Below, piece by piece: positions 43,108 to 49,694 of a DNA stretch of 64,000 bases (within the stretch, counting starts at the first letter, position 1; the number at the start of each line of letters is the position of its first letter). The position numbers and the translations under genes were made by a program. Under the pieces are notes generated by a model that worked only from the letters and a program-made list of their open reading frames with translations, searched no databases and had not been told where the DNA came from. Origin of the DNA: Paenibacillus ihbetae (GTDB lineage: Bacteria; Bacillota; Bacilli; Paenibacillales; Paenibacillaceae); NCBI RefSeq assembly GCF_002741055.1, contig NZ_CP016809.1, forward strand, positions 5,620,501 to 5,684,500, given 5' to 3'.

Positions 43108-43861
43108 TTACGCATCCCGTGGAATATCGTTCCTCACACGGATAAAACGAGAAATAACTGCCTGGGTCAGCGCACCAGCGGGCGCAGATGGCTCTCACAA
43201 GTCCCTTATGGGGACTTTTTTGCCGTTCCGGGGCGCCCACGGCACTCAAGCCCCCACGACCCCTACCATCCCCACAAGTCTCAAGACCTTGCGTACTTCG
43301 ACCAACGGGCCATCAGCGCACCATCCAACCAAGTACCGTTCTACCCGGCTCGACCAACCATCAAGCAATCGAGCAAGCTAATAAGCAGCCGAACAAGCAA
43401 GCTGAGGATGTACCATGGGCAAACCATAGACTAACTATGGACAAACCAGTTACCAAGTTAACATGTAAACAAGCTAGCAGGTGACGCAGGTGACGCGAGA
43501 ACCAACCTGATCCGAACTACCGGGGTAAATTCAAACTGTAATAATTTCAACATATGAAAAATTCACAATAGAAAAATCCGAAAACACCTTCTCGCCTCCG
43601 TTCTCGCTTAATCCCAGCTTCAACACGTTTCAATCCACCCTATTTTGGTTAAAAGAAGGGGATGCCTCCTATTGTGCAGTCTGGGAAACTGTGGGTTATA
43701 ATGGAATATAAGAAAAAACGTCTATCGAGATACTCTCACAGTAGACAGACCGCCTTTTCGCGGTGGTTTTTCTTGAGATATCAGGCAGCGGATCCTTCTA
43801 AGCTTATACTTTCTGATATCTTAACAAACGGGAAGAGACCCGACAGTCAGGAGGCGTTCGA
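43108..43861. other. Long non-coding, C-rich region upstream of the RTP-like gene
   Basis: No credible gene in 754 bp. AAGTCCC-TTATG-GGGACTT plus T5 (43199-43221) is the acyltransferase terminator. From about 43240 the plus strand is strongly C over G (48 C, 19 G in 43261-43380 by hand count). A direct repeat ACYATGGRCAAACCA occurs at 43412-43426 and 43434-43448. TTGTGC-N19-TATAAT (43672-43702) is a likely promoter, followed by an ACCGC-N6-GCGGT hairpin with T-run (43749-43772) and AGATATCAG/CTGATATCT (43776-43784, 43813-43821). Confidence 0.6.
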
Positions 43862-44224
43862 ATGGCGTTTATGATCGCGCAGCGTGCTTTTATCAAGGTT
43901 TATCTTATTACGATGGTGGAGCAGCAGCGGGGGTACGGATATCAGATGCTGGAGGAGCTGCGCCAGCGATTTAAGGATCATGGCTATTCGCCGCCGCAAA
44001 GTGAAATCTACCGCGCACTGCATGAGCTGGTCCAAGAAGGCGTGCTGTATCGTACGAAGCAGCTGAAGGGCAATGATCCGCGTGTCGATTTCCAAGAAAT
44101 CGTGCTCTATCACTTCACCGACGAAGGAGCCGAGAAGGCCAAGCTGTATAAAAAGCAGGTCAAACAAGATCTGGATCGGTGCTTGGGAATTCTTCATAAA
44201 GCGGTCAACGATAATTTTGGATAA
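43862..44224 (+). CDS. Replication terminator protein (RTP)-like winged-helix protein
   Basis: 120 residues, matching what I recall of B. subtilis RTP (122 residues) nearly end to end: IAQRAFIKVYLITMVEQQ, QSEIYRALHELVQEGVLY, EIVLYHFTDEGAEKAKLYKK and DRCLGILHKAVNDNFG all have direct counterparts. RTP binds Ter sites and blocks forks; it belongs to the PadR-like winged-helix group. So this is either a working fork-arrest protein or a relative used as a regulator. GTCAGGAGGCG precedes the start. It lies next to a long non-coding region with direct repeats, as rtp lies next to TerI in B. subtilis. Gene orientation around it does not switch, which argues against a chromosome terminus. Confidence 0.8.
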   Translation: MAFMIAQRAFIKVYLITMVEQQRGYGYQMLEELRQRFKDHGYSPPQSEIYRALHELVQEGVLYRTKQLKGNDPRVDFQEIVLYHFTDEGAEKAKLYKKQVKQDLDRCLGILHKAVNDNFG

Positions 44225-44270
44225 TCCATAGTCACGAATAACAACGATGATCCGAAGGAGGAATGGCCAT

Positions 44271-45302
44271 ATGAGCAGGAAATTGCGATTCGGAATTATG
44301 AGTACCGCTCGGATTGCACGAAATGCCATGATACCTGGCATCCTGAAATCGGAACGCTGTGAGGTGAAAGCGGTCGCAAGCCGCAATAAGGAGAAGGCGG
44401 CTGAGCTCGCCAAACGCTATCATATTGATCGATATTACGGTTGCTACGACGAGCTTTTGCTTGATCCCGATATTGACGCGGTTTATATTCCGCTGCCTAA
44501 TCACCTTCATAAGATGTGGAGCATTAAAGCTGCTGAGGCAGGAAAGCATGTGCTCTGCGAGAAGCCGGCGGCATTGACTGAAGCGGATGTCAGGGAAATG
44601 GCGGACGCGGCCAAAGCCCATGATGTGCTGTTTGCTGAAGCATTCATGTACCGCTATCACCCGAAGCATGCACGTGTACGCGAAATTATTGAGAGTGGTG
44701 AAATCGGTGAGCTAAGAGGCATCCACGGCTCATTTACGTTCAATAATGCGAGTGATAAAGGAAATGTCCGCTACAGCCAAGAAATGGGCGGAGGCTCGAT
44801 TTACGATGTGGGGTGCTATCCGATTTCGGCAGCCCGAATGATCTACGGCCAGGAGCCCCGGGCAGTGACGGCCCACGCCTTTTTTTCCGAAGAGCATGAC
44901 GGCGTGGATATGATGGTGCATGGCATGATGGAATTTGGAAACGGGCTGGGCCTAACCTTCGAATGCGGGATGTGGACGTATCCCCGATGCTCGCTTGAAA
45001 TCTCGGGGACCGAAGGGAGAATCGAGCTCCCTTGCGCATTCGGATGGGAACGGATGGAGCATATGTCGCAAATCTGCATTCATACCGCGAAGGGGAGCCG
45101 GGAAGAGAAGGTCGGCATCTACAACCATTTTGCGCTGCAGGCGGATGCCATGGCTTCCGCGGTTATGGATGGTATCCCATTGCCTTATGGACCTGACGAT
45201 TCGATACGGAACATTCGGGCGATTGAGGCATGCTTACGTTCAGCGCGGACGTCGTCACGTATCGAAATCCCGCCGGTTAAGGACAAGCAATTCCATGCAT
45301 AA
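44271..45302 (+). CDS. Gfo/Idh/MocA family oxidoreductase
   Basis: 343 residues: N-terminal Rossmann fold (GIMSTARIARNAMIPGI), the EKP motif (CEKPAALTEADV, about residues 92-103) and a C-terminal alpha/beta domain with GGGSIYDVGCYPI, whose Asp/Cys-x-Tyr region lines the active site. Members oxidise or reduce sugars and inositols with NAD(P). Start ATG 44271 follows AAGGAGG by 8 nt. Confidence 0.92.
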   Translation: MSRKLRFGIMSTARIARNAMIPGILKSERCEVKAVASRNKEKAAELAKRYHIDRYYGCYDELLLDPDIDAVYIPLPNHLHKMWSIKAAEAGKHVLCEKPAALTEADVREMADAAKAHDVLFAEAFMYRYHPKHARVREIIESGEIGELRGIHGSFTFNNASDKGNVRYSQEMGGGSIYDVGCYPISAARMIYGQEPRAVTAHAFFSEEHDGVDMMVHGMMEFGNGLGLTFECGMWTYPRCSLEISGTEGRIELPCAFGWERMEHMSQICIHTAKGSREEKVGIYNHFALQADAMASAVMDGIPLPYGPDDSIRNIRAIEACLRSARTSSRIEIPPVKDKQFHA

Positions 45303-45320
45303 TCAATAGATTTACATTCT

Positions 45321-45352
45321 TAAACCGCTGCATTAGCGGTTTATTTTTTTTT
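45321..45352 (+). terminator. Terminator after the oxidoreductase gene
   Basis: AAACCGCT-GCATT-AGCGGTTT, then A and ten T. Confidence 0.9.
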
Positions 45353-45433
45353 GCCTATTGCATTCTTCTCCATAATCGATAAAATAAACTTAACGTTAAA
45401 AAAATTTTAACGAACCCAAAACATTTAACGTTG

Positions 45434-45563
45434 CTTTTAAAAAGATTTTCTTGTGCTTTTAAATGGATGTTCTGGTGCTTTAAAGGAATATTCTGGTGCT
45501 CTAAAAGGATTATTCAGATGCCTTTAAAAGGAATTTCTTGTGCGAGTAAAAAGATTTTTACGG
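45434..45563. repeat. Six degenerate 21-22-bp tandem repeats
   Basis: Units begin at 45434, 45456, 45478, 45499, 45521 and 45543, each roughly CTTTAAAAGGAT then TTCTKGTG. The last unit is the most diverged. The period equals two helical turns. The array ends 52 nt before the MFS gene and is preceded by AACGTTAAA/TTTAACG palindromes (45392-45430). Confidence 0.8.
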
Positions 45564-45615
45564 TACCTGATTTAAAAGGGAGAATATCAAATCGATATTG
45601 AAGAGGAGAACAAGT

Positions 45616-46893
45616 ATGCAAAATGCTGCCATGTTAGAAAAACGAGGATTCAGCCAGCTTCTGCCCCATAAGCCGTATCTGTTGTATCTGACCGCCCAAG
45701 CGGTAACGCGCTTTGGAGATTCCTTGGATTCCATCGCATACAGCTGGATGGTCTATATGCTGACAGGATCGGAGCTCTTGATGGGATCGTTGTTTGCTTT
45801 TAATTTTGTGCCTGGATTGCTGTTCAGTCTGTTTACCGGAACATTCGTCGATCGATGGCTGAAAAAGCGCGTGCTTATCGTGATTTATTTGGCGCGCGGG
45901 ATCATGGTATCTTTAACGGCCTTTCTTTTTGCCCTTGGACTGCTGGAAGTGTGGCACTTGTTCTTCATCACGTTTATCAACTCAACGCTGGAGTGCTTTT
46001 CCAGACCGGCGGAAATGTCGATCGTCCCAAGACTGCTTCCACATGATAAGCTGATGACCGGCAATTCCTTCTCCACGTCGATCAGCCGCAGCGCCGAGTT
46101 CATCGGGCTGTCCGCAGCGGGGGCTCTTATCGCCCTGATCGGCATCTCGGGAACCATACTGATCGATGCTTGTACGTTTTTGTTTGCCGCGTTGATCATT
46201 GCGTTCATGCCGAATCCGGAAGCCGCTGAAGCAGCCCGGGAAGTGACCGAAAGTCCTCCGGCTGCCGAACCGGCGAGGAGAACAGTCCTAGGGGATATCC
46301 GGGAAGCGCTTGCCTTCGTCAAACAGCACGCTTTGCTTCTGATCACCACGGTGCTGGCGATGATCAATAATTTCTGTCTTGCACCCCTGAATGTGCTGCA
46401 GCCTGTGTACGTCAAAGAAACGCTGGGGGCAGGCGCAGGGGGAATGAGCGTAATGGGGAGCTCGCTTCTGATCGGGATGGTCTGCTGCGGCATCTGGATG
46501 GGGCGCTACGGCAAGTCTTTTAAAAAGAGCACATTGATCATTGCAGGCTCCATTCTGCTTGGACTAAGCTACTTCGCATTGGGAATTCCGGGCAATCTGC
46601 CTGCATTTCGGATTGAAGCGGCTGCCGGCTGTATGTTCCTCGCGGGCGTTGCCGTGACGATCCTCAATACTCCCATCTCGACGTACATCATGGAAGTAAC
46701 ACCGAAAGCTCTCCTCGGAAGAGTCGGTGCGTTGATGTCGGTATTGTGTACGGCCGCTATACCTGTTGGCAGCTTTATCACCGGTGCCATTGCAGAGCAT
46801 CAGCCGCCTCCGATCCTGTTTATGATCATGGGGATCGTCATGATCCTTCCCGTCATGTTCCTGCTCCGCAAGAAGAGCTTCCGGGCGATTTAA
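45616..46893 (+). CDS. MFS transporter
   Basis: 425 residues, 12 membrane helices in two halves with a cytosolic loop (about residues 195-225, PNPEAAEAAREVTESPP). The N-terminal YLTAQAVTRFGDSLDSIAYSWM and the FTGTFVDRWLKKRVLI loop (motif-A-like) match the MFS_3 group of macrolide and siderophore exporters. ATG 45616 follows AGAGGAG by 8 nt. The next gene, an ArsR-like regulator with its own promoter, may control it. Confidence 0.92.
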   Translation: MQNAAMLEKRGFSQLLPHKPYLLYLTAQAVTRFGDSLDSIAYSWMVYMLTGSELLMGSLFAFNFVPGLLFSLFTGTFVDRWLKKRVLIVIYLARGIMVSLTAFLFALGLLEVWHLFFITFINSTLECFSRPAEMSIVPRLLPHDKLMTGNSFSTSISRSAEFIGLSAAGALIALIGISGTILIDACTFLFAALIIAFMPNPEAAEAAREVTESPPAAEPARRTVLGDIREALAFVKQHALLLITTVLAMINNFCLAPLNVLQPVYVKETLGAGAGGMSVMGSSLLIGMVCCGIWMGRYGKSFKKSTLIIAGSILLGLSYFALGIPGNLPAFRIEAAAGCMFLAGVAVTILNTPISTYIMEVTPKALLGRVGALMSVLCTAAIPVGSFITGAIAEHQPPPILFMIMGIVMILPVMFLLRKKSFRAI

Positions 46894-46906
46894 ATGATGA
46901 CACGCT

Positions 46907-46935
46907 TTGTAATTTCGAACTTCTGGGCCTATAAT
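46907..46935 (+). promoter_or_regulatory. Promoter of the ArsR-like regulator gene
   Basis: TTGTAA (46907-46912), 17-nt spacer, TATAAT (46930-46935). The -10 overlaps the in-frame ATG at 46934, so that ATG cannot be the start of a transcript made here. Confidence 0.75.
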
Positions 46936-46969
46936 GAGAGGAACGAAATTTGCAAAGAAGGTGTTCGGT

Positions 46970-47527
46970 GTGGAAAGCAAGGAATTGACGACGCTGGAAG
47001 AGATCAAAATATATTCGGATCCATATCGACTCCAAATATTGAACGTGCTTAACAAATTCGGGCGTCCGGCCACCGTGAAGGAAGTAGCGGACCGGATGGG
47101 GGATGTGCCTGCTAAAGTTCATTATCATATGAAAAAACTGGAGAAGATCGAGCTGGTCAAGATCGTCTCAACCAAAGAGATTAATGGTATCATTGCAAAA
47201 TACTACGAACCATTTGCAGGGGCGATCCGGATCAAGCGCGGGAACGATACGGAAGAGCCGGTCATCAAGGAGCTGATCCGCTCCGAGACCAATAAGCTGC
47301 TGTCGGAGCTGTTTAATCAGAACAGGGAACGGTTCTTTAAGTATCTTAATAACGAAGAAGGATTAACGACTTCGATGCTGACGAACACGACCCTGTATAT
47401 GACAGAAGATGAGGCCAGAAATCTGTTCAAGGAGCTGGATAAGCTGCTCGAACCTTACAAAAATAAACGCAGCGAAGCGGATCAAGAATACGAGTTTTTT
47501 GCCACGAATATTCGTTCCGTCGACTAA
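46970..47527 (+). CDS. ArsR-like helix-turn-helix regulator
   Basis: 185 residues from GTG 46970, with AAGAAGG 8 nt before. EEIKIYSDPYRLQILNVLNKFG, ATVKEVADRMG and KVHYHMKKLEKIELVKIV form the winged helix; the C-terminal half is helical and probably dimerises. ArsR-like repressors of this longer type often sit beside efflux genes; the MFS transporter is 76 nt upstream. The repeat array ahead of that gene is a possible target. Confidence 0.88.
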   Translation: MESKELTTLEEIKIYSDPYRLQILNVLNKFGRPATVKEVADRMGDVPAKVHYHMKKLEKIELVKIVSTKEINGIIAKYYEPFAGAIRIKRGNDTEEPVIKELIRSETNKLLSELFNQNRERFFKYLNNEEGLTTSMLTNTTLYMTEDEARNLFKELDKLLEPYKNKRSEADQEYEFFATNIRSVD

Positions 47528-47550
47528 ATGAGTAATAACCCATAATCAAA

Positions 47551-47590
47551 AAGCTGGCACCTGATAACCGTACAGGTGTCAGCTTTGTCT
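47551..47590. terminator. Terminator between convergent genes
   Basis: AAGCTGGCACCTG pairs with CAGGTGTCAGCTT (one G-U), followed by TGTCTT; A-rich on the other side. Confidence 0.8.
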
Positions 47591-47616
47591 TCTAATGCGT
47601 GAAAGAACGGCATAAC

Positions 47617-48171
47617 CTATTTCTTATAATCGTCTTGTCCGGGTTTTACGGACATGGCCGGCGAAGTTGATGTGCCATAATCGTTCACGGCGTCCCACGC
47701 ATCGGCATCATCGAATCTGCCGCTCATACTCTGGCGGTTGATGCCTGCGCCTGACGGCGGTGCTGTCATGACTTCCTCTTCAACGGGTCGATCATCCGAC
47801 AATGCCCGATTCGGCGCATGGTCGATACAGTAGGCCGTGTAAGGTACAGCTTCCAGCCGTTCCAAAGGGATCTCTTTGCCGCATACGGTGCAAGCCCCGT
47901 ACTCGCCGCGATCCATTCGAGCCAGAGCCGCATTGATTTGTTCCAGCTCCATCTGCTGCGATTCCTCGATGGCCAAATCGCGTCCGCGTTCGAACACTTC
48001 GGTTCCGGTGTCAGCCGGGTGATTGTCGGCGGCGCTGAGCTCGCCGGTAGAATCCCGAAGGGATTCTCCGGATACGGAATCCGGATCGGAGAGATGTTGC
48101 TCCAGACGCTTTTTGTCCTGAAGCAGGCGCTGCTTCAACTGCTCGTATTGCTGTCTCGTCTTGGCATTCAT
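47617..48171 (-). CDS. TraR/DksA-type zinc-finger protein, YteA-like
   Basis: 184 residues. A coiled N-terminal helix pair (KTRQQYEQLKQRLLQDKKRLEQ) leads to a zinc finger CTVCGKEIPLERLEAVPYTAYCIDH with Cys-Cys-Cys-His ligands, as in the YteA group of Bacillota. Some homologues are annotated as sporulation proteins. ATG 48171 follows GAGAGGAG by about 9 nt; the frame open to 48315 is not used. The Pro/Ser/Asp-rich tail is likely disordered. Confidence 0.88.
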   Translation of the reverse strand: MNAKTRQQYEQLKQRLLQDKKRLEQHLSDPDSVSGESLRDSTGELSAADNHPADTGTEVFERGRDLAIEESQQMELEQINAALARMDRGEYGACTVCGKEIPLERLEAVPYTAYCIDHAPNRALSDDRPVEEEVMTAPPSGAGINRQSMSGRFDDADAWDAVNDYGTSTSPAMSVKPGQDDYKK

Positions 48172-48395
48172 GATGGTCGCTCCTCTCGATCTGATGAAAT
48201 GCTTCATGTATGACAATACCCGGAATTGGGCCTGGACAATCATTTGGGATGATTCACGGCATGTCCTTACGTTTTTGGAACATTCTCCAAAAAAGCCCCG
48301 GACAGTTTTAATCAAGACGGCGAATATGATATAAAAAAAGATAGAGAGATACCGATTGCATAAGTAGCCGTACCAATATTTGGAGGTAAATCACT

Positions 48396-48773
48396 ATGGA
48401 TGAACACATGAAACGCCGATTGGATAAACAGAAAAAGTTATTCCGGCAGCTAGGCATTCAACTGGACGCTTTGTCTATCCATGAGAAAGAATTTTCAACC
48501 AAGCTGCGTGGATACGACCAGCAGGAGGTGGATACCTTCCTGGACGAAGTCATCAAGGATTACGAGCGTTTTTATGCTACGATCTCGGATCTTATGGATA
48601 AATGGCAGGAGCAGCAAATTATTATCAGGGATTTGAAGGCGGGCGTAAAGCCGGAGCCCGAGCGGCCGCTGCTGGATCCGGTTGAACTGGAAGAGACGGT
48701 GACCAGACTGGAAGCGGACTTACGCATCCTGAAGAAGCAAATCCGGCCGGAGCAGCGCTTTTATATTGACTAA
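48396..48773 (+). CDS. DivIVA-domain protein
   Basis: 125 residues. LSIHEKEFSTKLRGYDQQEVDTFLDEV (about residues 26-52) is the DivIVA/GpsB N-terminal domain; a coiled coil follows to residue 80, then a short tail coil. It is shorter than true DivIVA, more like GpsB or DivIVA-related septum proteins. GGAGGTAA precedes the ATG by 8 nt. Monocistronic. Confidence 0.9.
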   Translation: MDEHMKRRLDKQKKLFRQLGIQLDALSIHEKEFSTKLRGYDQQEVDTFLDEVIKDYERFYATISDLMDKWQEQQIIIRDLKAGVKPEPERPLLDPVELEETVTRLEADLRILKKQIRPEQRFYID

Positions 48774-48866
48774 GGGCCACCCCCGGCGGTCAGTATCAGC
48801 TTGATCCTGCTGTGACGCCCATGGTCTAGATATTTCCTTACATAATACGAATGCTTTTCATGAAAA

Positions 48867-48902
48867 GAACCGCAAACACCGATGAACGGTTATTTGCGGT
48901 TC
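48867..48902. terminator. Bidirectional terminator, DivIVA-like and cupin genes
   Basis: GAACCGCAAA pairs with TTTGCGGTTC with T-rich flanks on both strands; it covers the last codons of the cupin gene. Confidence 0.8.
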
Positions 48903-49480
48903 TTTTTGTTGGTTTTCGGGATAAACAGTACTGGAGGAGCCGCGGGTAGGGCTTGCTGCTCCCGGGCTTCTGGCGGGTCCATGATCGGAACCGGGATCGG
49001 GGATGGCATCGGTTGTTCCTTGGCTGGATGCTTCTCCGGGGACAACCCCGCGTGGGGAGAGCAGCTCCACATTCTTGAGGCCTCCAGCTGATGCGGGTTG
49101 CCCGTCCGATAAACAAGAAGAAGAACGGTGCCTGGCACAAAAGCCGTTATCCAGTGCAGCCACCCGACCGGAGCGTGAGCCACTTGTCCGCTCGTCAGCA
49201 TATTTGACCGCACCTGCAGCCTGTCCGGATCATGGAGATGATAACTGATTTCCCCTTGAATAACATAGCAGAGCTCATCGGTATCCGGATGCCAGTGCGG
49301 AGGAAGGCTTCCGCCGCGATCCAGATGAATCTCGGACATCGCCATTCCTTGCAGGAGCGGAAGCTGTGCGGATGATACGTCCGCCCGCCCCCTTCCGGAG
49401 GGGCTTTCGGCGATGCGTCTCGGATGGTAAACATGCCTGGTTGGAGCCATGTCGTTTTCAGGCGAATGATGGATGGTCAA
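48890..49480 (-). CDS. Cupin domain protein with Pro-rich tail
   Basis: 196 residues. Cupin motif 1 is LPPHWHPDTDELCYVIQGE (about residues 59-77; metal ligands H62, H64, E69) and motif 2 is HAPVGWLHWITAF (about 101-113). The last ~55 residues (PMPSPIPVPIMDPPEAREQ and a Lys/Asn end) are disordered. It resembles oxalate-decarboxylase-like single cupins; the reaction is unknown. Confidence 0.85.
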   Translation of the reverse strand: MTIHHSPENDMAPTRHVYHPRRIAESPSGRGRADVSSAQLPLLQGMAMSEIHLDRGGSLPPHWHPDTDELCYVIQGEISYHLHDPDRLQVRSNMLTSGQVAHAPVGWLHWITAFVPGTVLLLVYRTGNPHQLEASRMWSCSPHAGLSPEKHPAKEQPMPSPIPVPIMDPPEAREQQALPAAPPVLFIPKTNKKNRK

Positions 49481-49694
49481 GTGATAGAGCCTCCTTATGC
49501 GTACAGCCGAACATGCGGCTGATACACGGCCAGCATGATTGACTAGGAATGCAGCGCAATCTAAATCTGACTGCCTACGACTAAAGTATCATTGCCGTTT
49601 TCCAAGCAGGTTTTGCCTTGTAAACCATTTTCATAACAATTACTATGATGATAGGGACAGACTTATTCTGATGAAGATGGGGGAGATTGGCTGT

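Noticed and set aside
43188..43484. 98-codon frame in the C-rich region
   Set aside because: Starts in a terminator, has low-complexity Pro/Thr/Gln/Lys composition and no ribosome binding site.
43662..43874. 70-codon frame upstream of and overlapping the RTP-like gene
   Set aside because: Its likely internal ATG overlaps the TATAAT of the promoter and the frame runs through two inverted repeats; there is no ribosome binding site.
45434..45563. CRISPR array
   Set aside because: The units are contiguous degenerate repeats without unique spacers, and no cas genes are present.
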